Shown here: positions 33,364-45,289 of the stretch, piece after piece
How the letters are laid out: every line of letters begins with the position of its first letter
Numbering within the stretch: the stretch's first letter is position 1
Origin: Macrobrachium rosenbergii
Lineage: Eukaryota > Arthropoda > Malacostraca > Decapoda > Palaemonidae
Length of the DNA stretch: 64,000 nucleotides
NCBI RefSeq assembly: GCF_040412425.1
Contig: NC_089762.1
Coordinates: 25,484,891 to 25,548,890 of the forward strand
Reading direction: 5' to 3'
The notes under the pieces: generated by a model
Database searches by the model: none
The model's input: only the letters and a program-made list of their open reading frames with translations
Told to the model about the DNA's origin: nothing
Position numbers and translations under genes: made by a program

Positions 33364-33743
33364 GGTGATATGGTTAGTCCTGACCCCATAGGCCCTACAG
33401 CAGAAAACCAAGTCTTCCTGACAGGTGGGTATGACAACTATCACTGGGGAAGGTGCGACAAGACTGCAACCATACCCAGCATACTTAGTTAAGTCACTAC
33501 AGAACTTCACCCTAAAAACACATGTTCTTGTTTAGTTTCTTGTTTCTAAAACCCAAAAGGATTTGTTTTAGAATAAGGAATGGGGTTTTAACTTGTGGCT
33601 TGACCTTGGACCAGAATAAAAAAAATGTTTTTGTTTTTTCTTTGGGTTGTTGGGATTAAAATTTTGAGAGTTTAGCCTTTAGTCACCTGTCAATTTCTTT
33701 GTAAAGCTCCCTGAGGATGAAACAAGAGACTACACTATCAGAA

Positions 33744-34024
33744 AACAGGTTTTGATGTAGGAAAAACCTATTTTTGGTAGTCACTGTTGAGTCCTCAAAG
33801 CCCTCCCACTTTCCTGATAAAAAGGCATGGGATTTGGGAAAGAGGTCCTACATTGACCAACAGAGAGTAATGGCTCCTGGTCTTTTATCTGCCCAGTCAA
33901 AAACAAGATGACGAACGCACATGTGCAATAGTCACTTCTTACAGGCTTTGATGTTGGAAAACTGGGTTCAGCTTCACAGAAGATAGGGAAAATAGGTTTT
34001 TCCTACGTCAGAACCTGTTTTTCT
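33744..34024. repeat. DIRS-D terminal inverted repeat
   Basis: ACAGGTTTTGATGTAGGAAA at the left and its counterpart TTTCCTACGTCAGAACCTGT at the right pair with two mismatches. Together with the YR just upstream, this is the element's right end; which arm is the ICR and which the terminal repeat is not settled. Confidence 0.7.
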
Positions 34025-34899
34025 CCAGTTTACTTTGTAGTACTGTATTAGTTTGTAAGCACTGTCAGTTGTTGTTACTGGATAGTGATTGCCAGGTGAA
34101 AATCATCCAATCCATGCCGTTCAAATCGGTGTATTGCAGGTATGGAGCATCGGGCTATGTGAAGTGTCAATTAATGTTATGGCTATGGGAAAAATATGTA
34201 CCATCTTTACTTAAACAGCTTAAAGTACTGTTGTTGTCAATTATCTGCTCTGTTTGTGTGCCAAGTCTGTTGGGAGTTAATTCCCACAAGGGATCAAGGG
34301 CTTGTGTGCACTGAAGTTACCAAGTAATAAAAATTATTGGGTTTTTAAATTTTTGTTTTGTTAATTTATAAATTATAAATGGTTGTGGGTATTCTGGGGA
34401 CATGTTATTGCAGTAGTGAAATTAAGCACTTTGAATTACTATTTTATATGAATTTAATATGGACATAAATTGCAGTTCCAAGTTCAGTGTCAGTTTTCTT
34501 AGTGAGCGACTTATTGGTAATTTTAATGTTGTCCTACTGTCCAATGTGTTGGATACATAGACACGTGGATTCATGTGTGAGCTGCTTGCATTCCACTGGA
34601 CTCCATGAAGAATGGAAGCTTAGGTAAGCACTGTCAAGTTAAGGTAATTAACTGCATTTTTTTAATGAATTATTTTGATTTGTAATAGAAATTTTTAATG
34701 TGTTTAGCATTTTATTTTTTAATATTATAGATACATTTGAACATCCATTATTTTCTGGGTCTCAGTCTGCAACAATTTTGTTGTGGGTGTATTGCACAAG
34801 TTTTTGTTTTGTAAGATCAGGTTAATCTTTTATTTATGTTGGTCTGTTAAGAAATTGGTGGTCATGTATGTGTAGATTGTTCATTAATGTTGGAAGTTC
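34025..34899. other. probable decayed LINE sequence, unresolved
   Basis: Lies where the endonuclease of the split LINE would be expected. I could not confirm any endonuclease motif. Confidence 0.3.
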
Positions 34900-35770
34900 A
34901 TTTAGTGCACTCATGAAATATTTGTAGCATTCACATAGAGGGATGGTGGATTCCATTAGGTGTCAATTGAACGTCTGTTATTAGCTTTATTTTTGGTGTT
35001 TACAGTATTTGCTTTTCTCTTGCACTTTTCTCTATCATGTCTATAAGATTTTCTTCACTGGCAAACATGGCTAAGGTTAGAAGTTTCTTCCTTGGTCATG
35101 GATTTGAGAATATTTCATCATCACTGTTGACCTGTTTTGGTATTTTATTTATTTTCTTTGCACTTTTTGACATTCTATTTAGTTCTCTTCCTTATGTCTT
35201 GTGGTGGTTCTTACAGTTGGGAAGAGGAAAATTTCTGCATCTATTTTCTTTTGATTTTTCCAATAACTTTAGCTTGTCATTGTTAGTTTTTTTATGGTGA
35301 GGCACTCCAGGGTGACTTTTGTTAGATGTTTTATTACCATTTTTCCAAGTTCATCTCTTCAATAGTTAGTGGAGTACTCAGATTGTAGAGTATTCTTCTG
35401 AATATTAGTTTTTGTATTATCATCTTTGGAATCATTAATCGATTGTATGAATTAATTACCATTCCATATGGTACTTGTTCACTGTTTTGTTAGCTTTCAA
35501 TTTACATTTCTTTGCTTATCTTACTGCCATGCCTGATCTGTCTTGTAAAATTATAAGTTCAGTACCATAAATACAGGTATAATAGAATAACTTCAGTACC
35601 ATACATAACAGAATAACCATTCTTGTGATTATGGTCATGTGATCTACATAACATACATTTTGGACTGTTATATTTTTTTGCAGTATGGCCATATATACTG
35701 CAGTTTTTGCATTGTAAGGAATTTGGAATGTATGGCCTGATTTCTCTGTTCTTACGAAGATAGAAACATT
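34900..35770 (-). pseudogene. I-group LINE ORF1 remnant with CCHC knuckle
   Basis: Minus strand near 35725-35620 reads IPNSLQCKNCSIYGHTAKKY and MLCRSHDHNHK. The first is a CCHC zinc knuckle whose last Cys is now Tyr; the second is part of another. It aligns with IPKPLQCSNCLKYGHSTKRC of the LINE at 43330-43540. Near 35080, SEENLID resembles TENLID of the same ORF1. Confidence 0.65.
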
Positions 35771-36646
35771 CATCTTTTATATGGATTACCTTTGGTAAAA
35801 ACTGGTCTGGTTGATGTGAAGCTTAGTAACAAGGTATTTAATGAGTGGCAGATGACTTGGTTGCGGGGGGGAATCCAGTCACTCATTTGGTATGTTGTGC
35901 CTTGCTGTGCATACTAAATGATCAGGTCTCTTGTCATGGAAGTCGTTCAAGCTTATTTAAGTACAGTATTTCTTAGTTTGAGTGTTTTGGCCTGTCTGCA
36001 GATTGTGCTCACGAGTTTGTATAAGATTGATGGTACTGTACCTGAATAAACCTTCCTAAGGAAGTGTGATAAGCAGACAGATGTGGGGCTAGGTTTAGCT
36101 GCCCATAACAACCTTCATTCTGTTTTGATTTGTGGAGGTCCAGAGTGCACATTATCTTGTAATTAGTAGGTCGAATGTGTCCCACCGTTCCCTGTCCATG
36201 GCAGTTGTACAAATCAAGGAGTGTTCCACTGTGAAGTCTCTCTCAGGTTCCTATGAGACCCTTGAAGGGCACTGCAGCTAACCCTTAGGAAGCATCTACA
36301 CTAACAACATCAAGTTTCAGGAAAGCCGAGACCTTTTCCAAGGTCTGATCAGTTTGTGTCATCTTTCCTGTTAAGGGGTCAGAGGTGTGCCTGACTTTTC
36401 ATCTCCAAATCAGGTTTCAGCCCTGAAGGGAGAAAAGGAAATGGATACAGGAAGAGGGCACCAAATTTAACAGTTCTTTTCCCCTGCTACCACAGGTTGG
36501 TGGATACCTGTCATGCCCTAATGTGGCAAAGGTAAGAAGAGCCTTGAGTAGCCTGTTTTTCATGAAAGACTAAAGACCTCTCTTGATTTTTGTATTTTTA
36601 TAGCCAAAGGATATTAAGTATATTTTGTATAGCCAAATTTCATGTA
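35771..36646. other. spacer, no gene seen
   Basis: No coding or transposon signal recognised. A short minus ORF (36009-36212) looks like chance. Confidence 0.5.
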
Positions 36647-38130
36647 CAGGTTGACCATCACTAATCCGGCATCATTGGGACCTAGAGGGTGCTGGATCCA
36701 TTTATTAAGTTAGAATACACGAAACACAGTAGTTAAGCACCTCTCCTAGAATTAAAATATCCCATAAATCACTACAAGTTGGTTAATAAAGACAATTATC
36801 AAATACAGGTAGTGCTCGAGTTACGATAATTTTACTTATGATATTTCGAGTTTACGATGGGGTTAGCAATTAATAGCGATACGAAAATATTTAGAAAATA
36901 TTTTTAGATTTCGCTCAGGCGCAGGCAGCGAGAGAGCAACTTACAATAGACCAACTTCTTTTCCTCCATTTCTTTATCCCATCTGCTAGTTAAAAAAGTA
37001 AAAGAGAATGATAAAAGTATTGTTAGTAACATTATACTCTTGTGTAAATGTGTACAGCCATAAACAACCGAACGGGAAACTGTTGTTTTGCTAATAATCG
37101 TATCGGATAACTGTTGTGCTTGTATTTCAACCATCGTACGGTAATACACAATTACTGTAGTTATGTTACAAATGACGTTAAGTACTGTACAATAGTATTG
37201 AAATATTTTTTACACTATACACTTGTTTGCTTTGGAGAAAAGATCGGCAGGGAAATATACTGCTACAGTAACTTTAAGCTGCAAGTTGTAGCTGAAGCTG
37301 AGAAAACAATATTCAAGCTGCTAATGACTATAAATTATCGTGCATCGCAACATGGATGAAACTCAACCGAAATAAAACTGGAGAGAATGTATTTTAATCA
37401 AAACTACTGGGCATGAAAGAATACAAATTACTACTGTTTTCATGCCGATAAAAGATAAATACGTAAAGCTCGTATTATGATGAAATCAAGAGAAAATAGC
37501 GAACGGAATCTTGATTTTTTTTTACCCCCCAAAAAAAAACATGCCCCCAAAACGGCCAGCCGCGATTCCTGCAAACGTCATATTAACGAAAAAATAGCTA
37601 AATTAATTTCACAACGAGACCTATTTAAGTTATATTTCGACTTAACAACACTTTGTATAACGAAAAATATCCTTGTCCCAAATAAATAAAGTATCCATAT
37701 TCATTTACACTAACTAGAAGCAAGAAAAGCGCTTTGAACTTGGTTAAATGCGGCGATATCGATTCCCAAAGCAAAACATTGATTGCAATTTCTAACACAA
37801 AAGCAATATGAGAATATACGCAATTGGAAACAATGTAGTAAAGCATAACTTTTTAAAAGATCCATGAAAAAGATGCACATTCGTTATGCTGATGTTTGTA
37901 TAATACTGTTAATATGTGAATAGAGTTCAGTATAATGTAGGCTAGGCTACCAGTTTGTTGATGCAGCACACTGCGCCACCAAATCGAAGCGGCCGGCGAG
38001 CGAGTTAGCGCAGCAACCCGGGAAATTTGAAAATTAGTGCAGAAACATTAGAAATTACTCTAGCCAAAATTTGTGCCGGATTACTGATTGTTCCGGACTA
38101 CTGATTGCCGGATTAGTGATGGTCAACCTG
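36647..38130. mobile_element. pogo-like element with CAGGTTGACC ends
   Basis: The left end CAGGTTGACCATCACTAATC and the right end are perfect inverted repeats over 25 bp, flanked by TA (36645-36646, 38131-38132). Total 1484 bp. Subterminal copies of GCCGGATTA and TTCCGGACTA lie inside the right end. No transposase frame is recognised. At 36817 a second TACAGGTAGTGCTCGAG start suggests another, one-ended insertion inside it. Confidence 0.88.
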
Positions 38131-38357
38131 TACTACATTTATTTATTTATTTATAAATGATTTGTTTAACCAGACCTCTGAACTCTTTTAGGGTTCTTCT
38201 TGGGCTGGAAAAAGAAGGGGGGGAAAGAGTACATAAAAAATTAAGTAGTTAAATAAATAAATAAATAATAAAAAAAGGGGGGAAAAATTAAAAAATTAAA
38301 AATCAAGAGGGAAAGAAAAAAAAAGAAAAAGAAAGGGAGGGAATAAAAGGGGGAAGA

Positions 38358-38723
38358 TTATATTTTATTTATCAATTTAATTTTGTTTAAGAAGAGAATG
38401 ATATTAATTGAAAAGTTATTACCTTCTGCTAGAATATCCTTTATTGATTTATTTTGTAAATAAGTATTTCTTTCATGCTGCCATCTGGGACAGTCAATCA
38501 AGATATGTTTGATTGTTATTGGGATGTTACATCTTTCACAAGTTATTGGGTTTGTGTGCGGAGTTGACATCAGATGACCATGTGTGAGTCTGGAATGTCC
38601 TATTCTGGGTCTTGTTAAAATTACTTCATTAATTCTTTGCCTTTGGGTAGAAGAATGCCACTTTTTAACTTTGTTCTTAATTTGTTTTAGTTTGTTTTGA
38701 GGGGGGTATATTTGTCCAATCAT
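38358..38723 (-). pseudogene. LINE ORF2 C-terminus with zinc motif
   Basis: Contains CERCNIPITIKHILIDCPRW, a C-x2-C-x8-H-x4-C motif common after RNase H in I-group ORF2, and ends FLNKIKLINKI. It is separated from the RNase H frame by a break near 38730-38760. Confidence 0.75.
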
Positions 38724-38759
38724 TTTGCCAATCTCTATAAATTAAAGGTTTAGCTGATG

Positions 38760-39236
38760 CTAGCCAGTCTGATATGGGGGCTTGAGTAGTAGTTGGGGGG
38801 ATTGACAAGCCAATTTAGCAGCTTTATCTGCTTTCTCATTACCCTCAATGCCTGCATGGGCTGGGATCCAACAAATTTGAACTTGAAGGCCGTTTGTAAT
38901 TAACTGATGAATTTCCCGTTGGATATTTTGGACAAGGTGATTATTTGATTTAAATGATCCTATTGCTTCAATTGCACTTCTTGAGTCGCTCAATATGAGT
39001 GCTGAAGGAATTCCTTTTTTTGTTATAATCTTGAGAGCCAATTGTATGGCTGTTAATTCAGCTGTAAATACTGATGATATTAGAGGAAGGCCCATTTGGA
39101 TAGTTTTAACACTTGAATAGGCTGATGAGCCCACTCCAGCTTCATTTTTGGATCCATCTGTGTAGATTATGAAGGGATTACCCTTCCATCTTATGTGTTC
39201 CATGGCATGTTGATGGTACATTTCTGTGTTGAACAT
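38760..39236 (-). pseudogene. LINE ORF2 RNase H domain
   Basis: IIYTDGSKNEAGVGSS gives the first Asp, FTAELTAIQLALK the Glu, LILSDSRSAIEAI the second Asp, and WIPAHAGIEGNEKADKAAK the His and last Asp. All four acidic residues and the His are present, so this domain looks intact on its own. It removes RNA from the RNA-DNA hybrid during element copying. Confidence 0.9.
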
Positions 39237-41007
39237 ATGTTTCTTTGAAAGATATGATAAATATGTGCATATTTTTGCCCTTTAGTGTCCATGGTGTGAT
39301 CAGATTTATTTCTTGGGTAAATTTGGGTATCATGTTATGTAAATTCAATAGATGATTAGTTTTTTTTAGTAAATGAGTTTTGATTGGGTTATTATTTGTA
39401 TTTTGATTTAGAAATTTATTTGATACAGATGTGCCTGCTTGAAGGGATAAGCCTCTTCTTAAAGTAATTAGATCTCTGTAATATTTTAGAGGCAGTTGGC
39501 CTGCTTCTGCTAGGATAGAGACAGTTGGAGATGAGCGGAAGGCACCTGTACATATACGCACTCCCTCATGATGTAAAGCATCTAGAGATTTTAGAGTTGT
39601 TTCTGAGGAAGTTGAATAAATTGGACAGCTATAATTTATAATTGATAGTACTGTTGCATTGTACAACATTAACATTGTGTCTCGTCCTGCACCCCATTTG
39701 GTGTGTGAGATTTTCTTTAATAATGTAAGGGCTTTAGATCCTTTGGCTTTGATATATTTGACATGATCTTTCCAATTTAAATGTTGATCAAAAAATTATA
39801 CCCAAATATTTAACACTATTGCACATGTTTATCTCTTCATTATAAAGATATAACTTAATGGTTTGTTGTTTCAACCATCTTTTGTCTTTGTAGAAGACAA
39901 TGCCATTTGTTTTATTTACCGACAAGTTGAAGCCTATGGAGTTGGTCCAAGTGGTTATATTATTTGTTGCTATATTAAGTATTCTTTGAGCATGTCTCAA
40001 AGAATAACTTGAATAATATATTACAAAATCATCCACATACAAACTATTTTGTACACCCTCAGGCAGGTTCATAGTAATATCATCTGTTGCCAGGGCAAAT
40101 AAGATGCAGCTCAAAACACTGCCTTGGGGGATACCCTCCTCTTGTACGTAGCAGTCTGAATATGTATTTTTTATGCGTACTTGAAATGTACAATTTGTTA
40201 AAAAATTATTGATAAATATTGGAAGGTGACCTCAAATATCAGATTTATGGAGTTTGTGCATAATATTGTATCTCCATGTGGTATCATATGCTTTTTCTAT
40301 ATCAAAGAAAATAGCCACTGTCAGCTTTTTCTTTTAAAATCCTTTTTTAATATGATCTTCTATTGAGTTAACGGGTCTAGTGTAGATCTACCAGCTATTG
40401 ATCCCGATTGGGTAGGTGATAAAATTGAATGTTTTGTTATGACACTTGTTAATCTCAAACTAACCATTTTCTCCAACAGTTTGCACAAGCAACTTGTTAG
40501 AGATATTGGCCTATAATTAGTGGGGTTGCTAGGGTCTTTTCCTGGTTTACTGATGGGTATGATTATTGCACGTCTCCACTTAGTTGGGAAGACATGCGTT
40601 AGCCATATGTTATTATATAATTTTAATAAGAATTCTTTAGCTAGTGTTGCTAAATTCTGAATCATTTCAAAAGAAATCATATCATGACCTGGAGCTGATG
40701 ATCGACATGATTTTAGGACAAAATTACATTCATTCATATTGAATTCTTGGTTATAATCAAGGTCCTCATCAGTTTCAAAATTAAGTGTATGAGTTATTTT
40801 TTGTGTTCTAATTCTTTTGAAGTGTTCGTCTAAATTAGAATAAGCACTAATATCTTCTATATGTTTGGCTGATATGTTTGAAATATCTTGTAGGTTATGA
40901 TTTAGTTTGCCATTATATAGTATTGGGCTTCTAGGTGGTCTTACATGTTTACCATTGATTTGACGGATTTTGTGCCATATTTCCTTAATTGAAGTATTTG
41001 GTGACAA
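39178..41007 (-). pseudogene. LINE ORF2 reverse transcriptase (broken)
   Basis: Fingers at 41007-40360 include SAPGHDMISFEMI and NPTNYRPISLTSCLCKLLEK. Motif A (AIFFDIEKAYDT) lies near 40325-40290 in another frame, motif B (EEGIPQGSVLSC) near 40140-40105, and motif C SLYVDDFVIYYS in 40114-39788. The thumb at 39675-39178 has INYSCPIYS and LDALHHEGVRICTGAFRSSP. Breaks occur near 40340-40360, at a stop near 40230, and between 39788 and 39675. The catalytic Asp pair is present. Confidence 0.85.
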
Positions 41008-41098
41008 CTCTGAAATATAATTTTTCCACGACTGAGCTTTTTCGAATATTATTGTTTTTCGAAATTTTGCATATTTATTGTCAAGTGGTTTAATGGGA

Positions 41099-42109
41099 TC
41101 AATAGTTATACTTATAACTATTATCTTGTTTGTTTATATTACAAGGGCCTTTATTAAGGGTGTTTAATCTAGACTTTAGTCTACTCAAATTACGTGCCAG
41201 AGTGTGTTTGGTTTTATTTAAGAGAGAGAAATTGTTAGACCACCATGGAACGGGGGATATATTAGGGGTTGAAGAAGTTTTGGGGATGCATTTATCTGCA
41301 GCACTGATTACAAAACTGGAAAAGAAATCATTTGTGACATTTTTGTTTTGATTTAATGGGAAGGGAGGGATATTTCTAGTTTGTAAATTGTATTTATCCC
41401 AGTCAGCTTTCATTAAGTTATATTTTATGGGAAATGATTGTTTTTGGTTGTTCAAATAATTCAAAACAACTGGAAAGTGATCACAAGTATATGAGTCGTC
41501 TAGGACATTCCATTCCAGTTTTACAGTTAATTCCAGTGAGCATAATGAAGTATCTATTGAAGAGAAGGTTAAATGAGTTTTTGAGAAGTACGTCGGTGAA
41601 TCACTTTCATTCAGGCAATGTAAATTCTGAACATTTATGCAATTCTCAACGTTTGTGCCGGCCAAGTTACTAGCATGTGCGCTGTCCCACAATGGTTTAT
41701 GGGCATTAAAGCCGCCTACTATTAGTAGGGGGCCATTTACATTGTTTAGTATTTGTGGTAAATCACAAAAGTTTGAGTTAAAATTTGGCTGATTATGTAG
41801 ATTTAGTGTTGAGATAATTTGATTGTCTGGCATATGCAGTTTGATTGCAGTTATTTGATATGACAGTGCTGTAATATTTAAGGGTTCATAAGTTGAATCG
41901 TTATGAACATATATAGCTGTTCCTAGCTTGCCATCTGCTATTGGTGAGTGGCAAGCTAATTTGTATTTTCTAAAGTTCTTAGGAGTTGTACCAATATGCT
42001 GTAGACATATGGAAACAGGTTTATGTTCCTTTAGTATTCTCTGGATTTCACCTAGCCGAAGCCGAGTAGAAAATCCATTCATGTTCCACTGGATTATTTT
42101 ATTGGTCAT
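41099..42109 (-). pseudogene. LINE ORF2 AP-type endonuclease
   Basis: 336-residue open frame. IIQWNMNGFSTRLRLGEIQ is the N-terminal motif, LHNQPN follows, LLIVGGFNAHKPLW is the G-D-F-N-A-H box with Asp changed to Gly, SSIDTSLCS and TCDHFPVV are the last two boxes (usual SDH is CDH). These changes predict loss of target nicking. The C-terminal 90 residues are basic and lead to RT. Confidence 0.85.
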
Positions 42110-44301
42110 TGTTTGGTGGGATTGGCGTTAGGTTTTGTAAGTTCATTGATGGCTTAGCTATATCCCATAACATTTTAAGGGAGTTTGTGTTGCTTTGTGG
42201 TTTCTTTGTAGCTAGGTTTGATTGCTGAATATTTGATGCATTGATCGGTTTTTCATCATATTTCCTTATTAGCAAATCTATTTGAGTTTTGATCATGTTT
42301 TTCTGTAGTTTTAAGGATTCTGAGCATAGTTCGCTATCTTGATGGAATGTTAAAGGGCATTTTTGGAACCTAGTAAAGTTATTTATGAAATTTCGGGCTA
42401 TATTTTCATTTTTGTTAGGTAAACGATTGTACGTAATGATGAAACACTCTTGACATCCGCAAGATAAATCATGTTCCGAGTGTTGAAGGGATGGTTCTAA
42501 TCTCTGGGTCCCAATTATGTTTTCATTAGTGGATGTTGAAATTTTTTTGTTAGGAATTTCTGGTATAGGTATATTGGATCTCCAATGTGCTGGTATAAAA
42601 TTTTGATTTGAATTTTTAGGTTTATTATTATTTGATCTTGTTGAGGGTTGATTTGATGTGGTTGTGATTTGATTAATTTTATGGGTTTTTGATTCTTCAG
42701 TGGGATGTTTAATTGAAAGTTTCTGCATTGATTTTGGTGATGAGAGTGCAGAAGAGTTAGTTGATTTATCCATATTTGGGGAATCGTTATTTATATTTGT
42801 CTTGGATTGTGGAATATTATGGACTTCCATTTGTGATGCAGGTAATATAATCTGTTTCTGATTAATGGGTGAGACTGGGGTTTTGCTAGATTGATTTGTG
42901 AATGGAATGTTAGGTTTTTTTTCCCTTAGGGGTAGTTCTGTCAATTACTTTCCTTTTTTTATTATGGTTATTTTTGTCAATTAAGTTTTCTGTGGATGAT
43001 GTTAGTGCATTATGAGTTTTCAGATCTGGATTATTAACCTCTGTTGATTTTTCCATATGATTGGAATTCGTTTCTGAATGATTAACTGGGCTTGTTACTG
43101 GGGAGGCCTGTTGCAACTGTACTCTTGGGCTTTTATGAATAGTAGAGGAGGGGGAGAGGTGTGTCACAGCTATTCTGTGTTGAGATTCTTTATGTTTATT
43201 ATGAGTTGTTACAGCATTTGAATATGAATGGAGTTTTGCTGGGTCATTGATTCCTCTCACCTTCAGTTCGAGTTTGGCTTCGTTAACGGGCATACCAGTT
43301 CTGTCTATTAACATTTGTAATTCTGCATAATATTAATAAAATATACAGTCTTTAGATTTTGCATGATGATTTAATTTGCAATTTACACATTTGAAGGTTT
43401 TGCATTTCCAATTTGCTGTGTGGTCTTCAGAACATACAGCGCATATAGTGTTATTTCTACATCTTTTGGTTGAATGGCCATATTTTAGGCAGTTAGAACA
43501 TTGGAGAGGTTTAGGGATAAAGGGGCAAACTTCTCTATTTAGTCCTAGAATTTTTATTTTTCATGGTAGTTCCTGGTTTGTAAATTTTATTTTGACTATT
43601 TTAATATGTTTATTTGCATCCTTTCTACTTGGGACGTATATAATTCCAAGTCATGTTTGTTGTTGTATCTTAATTTAAGGGAGTCGATTAAGATTTGTTT
43701 TGATGGTAGCTCTTTTTCATCATTGTTTGGGGGCATTACTGTTTTTTGTGTATAGTTTAGTGTTTCATGGCTGGTTACTGTTACTTTTATTTCATTTATG
43801 TTGGTTATTTGTAGAAAGGTTGTTGATTGGGCTTTGGTTGTTGTTTGTATTAGCCATTCATTGTTTTTGATATAACTACATTCCATGTCTTGTGTGGGGC
43901 ATATATTTAATAATTTGTTCTCTAAAATGGCTGGTGAGATCTGCTTTTAATATTAAAAATCTGGACCAATTGTCTGGTCCAAAAATATGTTCAAAATGAA
44001 CTAGTGTTGGATTGAGTCAACAGTTGTTTCTTTTTAATTTTTTCACATTCATCGGTGATGAGCTGTCTTGTGTTGATGGGGTTTTAGGGGGATTACTTGT
44101 CTCTATTTTAGAGTTATTGTCTTTTATGTATGGTTCCATTGTTACAATACTGGAGTTTACCAATTTGTTATTATTTGTTTCTTTTTGACTTTCTAAACTC
44201 TTCAAGTCTTTAGGAATTGATATTTTACTTGGAACAGGATGCTCCGTTGTAGCATTTATATCTATGCTAAGGAGATTCGGGAGCGACGTTCCGTTAGTCA
44301 T
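42099..44301 (-). pseudogene. LINE ORF1 with three CCHC zinc knuckles
   Basis: Starts about 44301 (MTNGTSLPNLLSIDINATTE), a Ser/Asn/Lys-rich part, then 43886-43596 with a VTSHETLNYTQKTV stretch of RRM-like position. After a frame change near 43575 the knuckles CSNCLKYGHSTKRC, CAVCSEDHTANWKC and CVNCKLNHHAKSKDC follow (about 43505-43335). The tail 43314-42910 and 42944-42099 is low-complexity Asn/Ser/Pro-rich. ORF1 end overlaps the ORF2 start by 11 nt (42099-42109). It would bind element RNA. Confidence 0.8.
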
Positions 44302-44370
44302 TGACTGTGCCAGAATTTTACCATCATGGGGTCCAGGGTACTAATATTGTCATGACTACTTTGCATAAAA

Positions 44371-44426
<56 letters not shown>

Positions 44427-44899
44427 AATCTTGAAAAGATATCATTGGCTTTTTATGAAGTTGAATGTTCCACTAATGGCACAAGTGGGAACTGACTCCC
44501 AAATGTCCGCGTCCGTACCCTACCCAAGTGTAAGCAAAACCCTCTTGCTAGGATTGAGTGTATTGTAATAATACAGTCATCCCCATCCTAATCACAATAT
44601 GGGCTAACCGGACAGAAAGCTGAGAGTCCTATTCCTAGAACCATGCCCCCCCTGGAATCCGTGGTCCAGCTCCACAGAATAGTTCCGCCTGAAAAACCAG
44701 GTCCGAACATTATCAGGTAGATGATGGTTCTACCACAGTTCCCACTATTTAGCTTCAGATTCAGCTTCACTCCATGATATATGTTTTCCTATTTATTAGT
44801 TTTGGTAATTTTGACAAGAATGGAAAAATCCACAAAATTATTCCTAAAGTGTATTAATATATACAGTATATGTGTAGGACACTTGGGATCAAACTTAGG
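44302..44899. other. LINE 5' leader or flank, with (AT)n
   Basis: An (AT)n microsatellite of about 22 units lies at 44372-44416. The rest has no recognised gene. CAGTCATCCCCATCCTAATC at 44574 resembles a DNA-transposon end but no partner was found. Confidence 0.5.
44372..44416. repeat. (AT)n microsatellite
   Basis: Uninterrupted TA repeat. Confidence 0.97.
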
Positions 44900-44934
44900 A
44901 AAAAAAAAAAAAAAGATCCCTAGGTTCGAGAGTC

Positions 44935-45240
44935 CCCTCACCATGTCAAGGTGGTCCCAATTTGAGGGGGTGTCAGCTGTCAGAAGCAATGATTTTATGC
45001 TCACAATAGATCTGAAGGATGCTTACTTCCAAGTTTCGATCTATCGCTCTTCCCAGAAGTTTCTCCACTTCAAGCTGGGAGAGCTGGTGTTTCCATTCAA
45101 GGTCCTGTGCTTCAGCCTACCAACAGCCCTCAGGTGTTCAAATGAGTGTTCACCCTAGTGTCATCCTGGCCTCACTCTCAGGGTATTTGGCTCATGAGAT
45201 ATCTCAGTGACTGGTTGGTATTGGGACAACCTCCTCTGCC
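44935..45240 (+). pseudogene. DIRS-E RT core fragment
   Basis: SNDFMLTIDLKDAYFQVSIY (motif A), FPFKVLCFSLPTAL (motif B) and MRYLSDWLVLG (motif C, first Asp changed to Ser). A frame change lies near 45158. It supplies the motif B region that copy A lacks. Confidence 0.8.
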
Positions 45241-45289
45241 AGCCTCACTTTGAGAGAGATCACCAGTCGGTAGGGTCCCCGCCTCTTTG

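Larger units (their letters stand above)
31885..34024 (+). mobile_element. DIRS copy D, 5'-truncated
   Basis: Begins inside RNase H, keeps MT and YR remnants, and ends in an inverted-repeat terminus at 33744-34024. In YR and MT wording it resembles copy B more than copy A. The missing gag and RT and several stops show it is dead. LINE sequence of one family lies on both sides, so it may have inserted into that LINE. Confidence 0.75.
38135..44301 (-). mobile_element. I-group LINE, nearly full length
   Basis: On the minus strand: ORF1 with three CCHC knuckles, AP endonuclease, RT, RNase H, a C-terminal CCHC-like motif, then a short 3' untranslated part ending in a (TAAA)n tail at about 38135-38153. 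Presence of RNase H after RT and three ORF1 knuckles points to the I superfamily. A few frameshifts and stops break the ORFs. No target duplication was found; the 5' end is uncertain and may extend to about 44760. Confidence 0.9.

Noticed and set aside
35037..35300. 87-codon hydrophobic plus ORF as a small membrane protein
   Set aside because: Antisense to a decayed LINE ORF1; A-rich ORF1 gives Phe/Leu-rich antisense frames.
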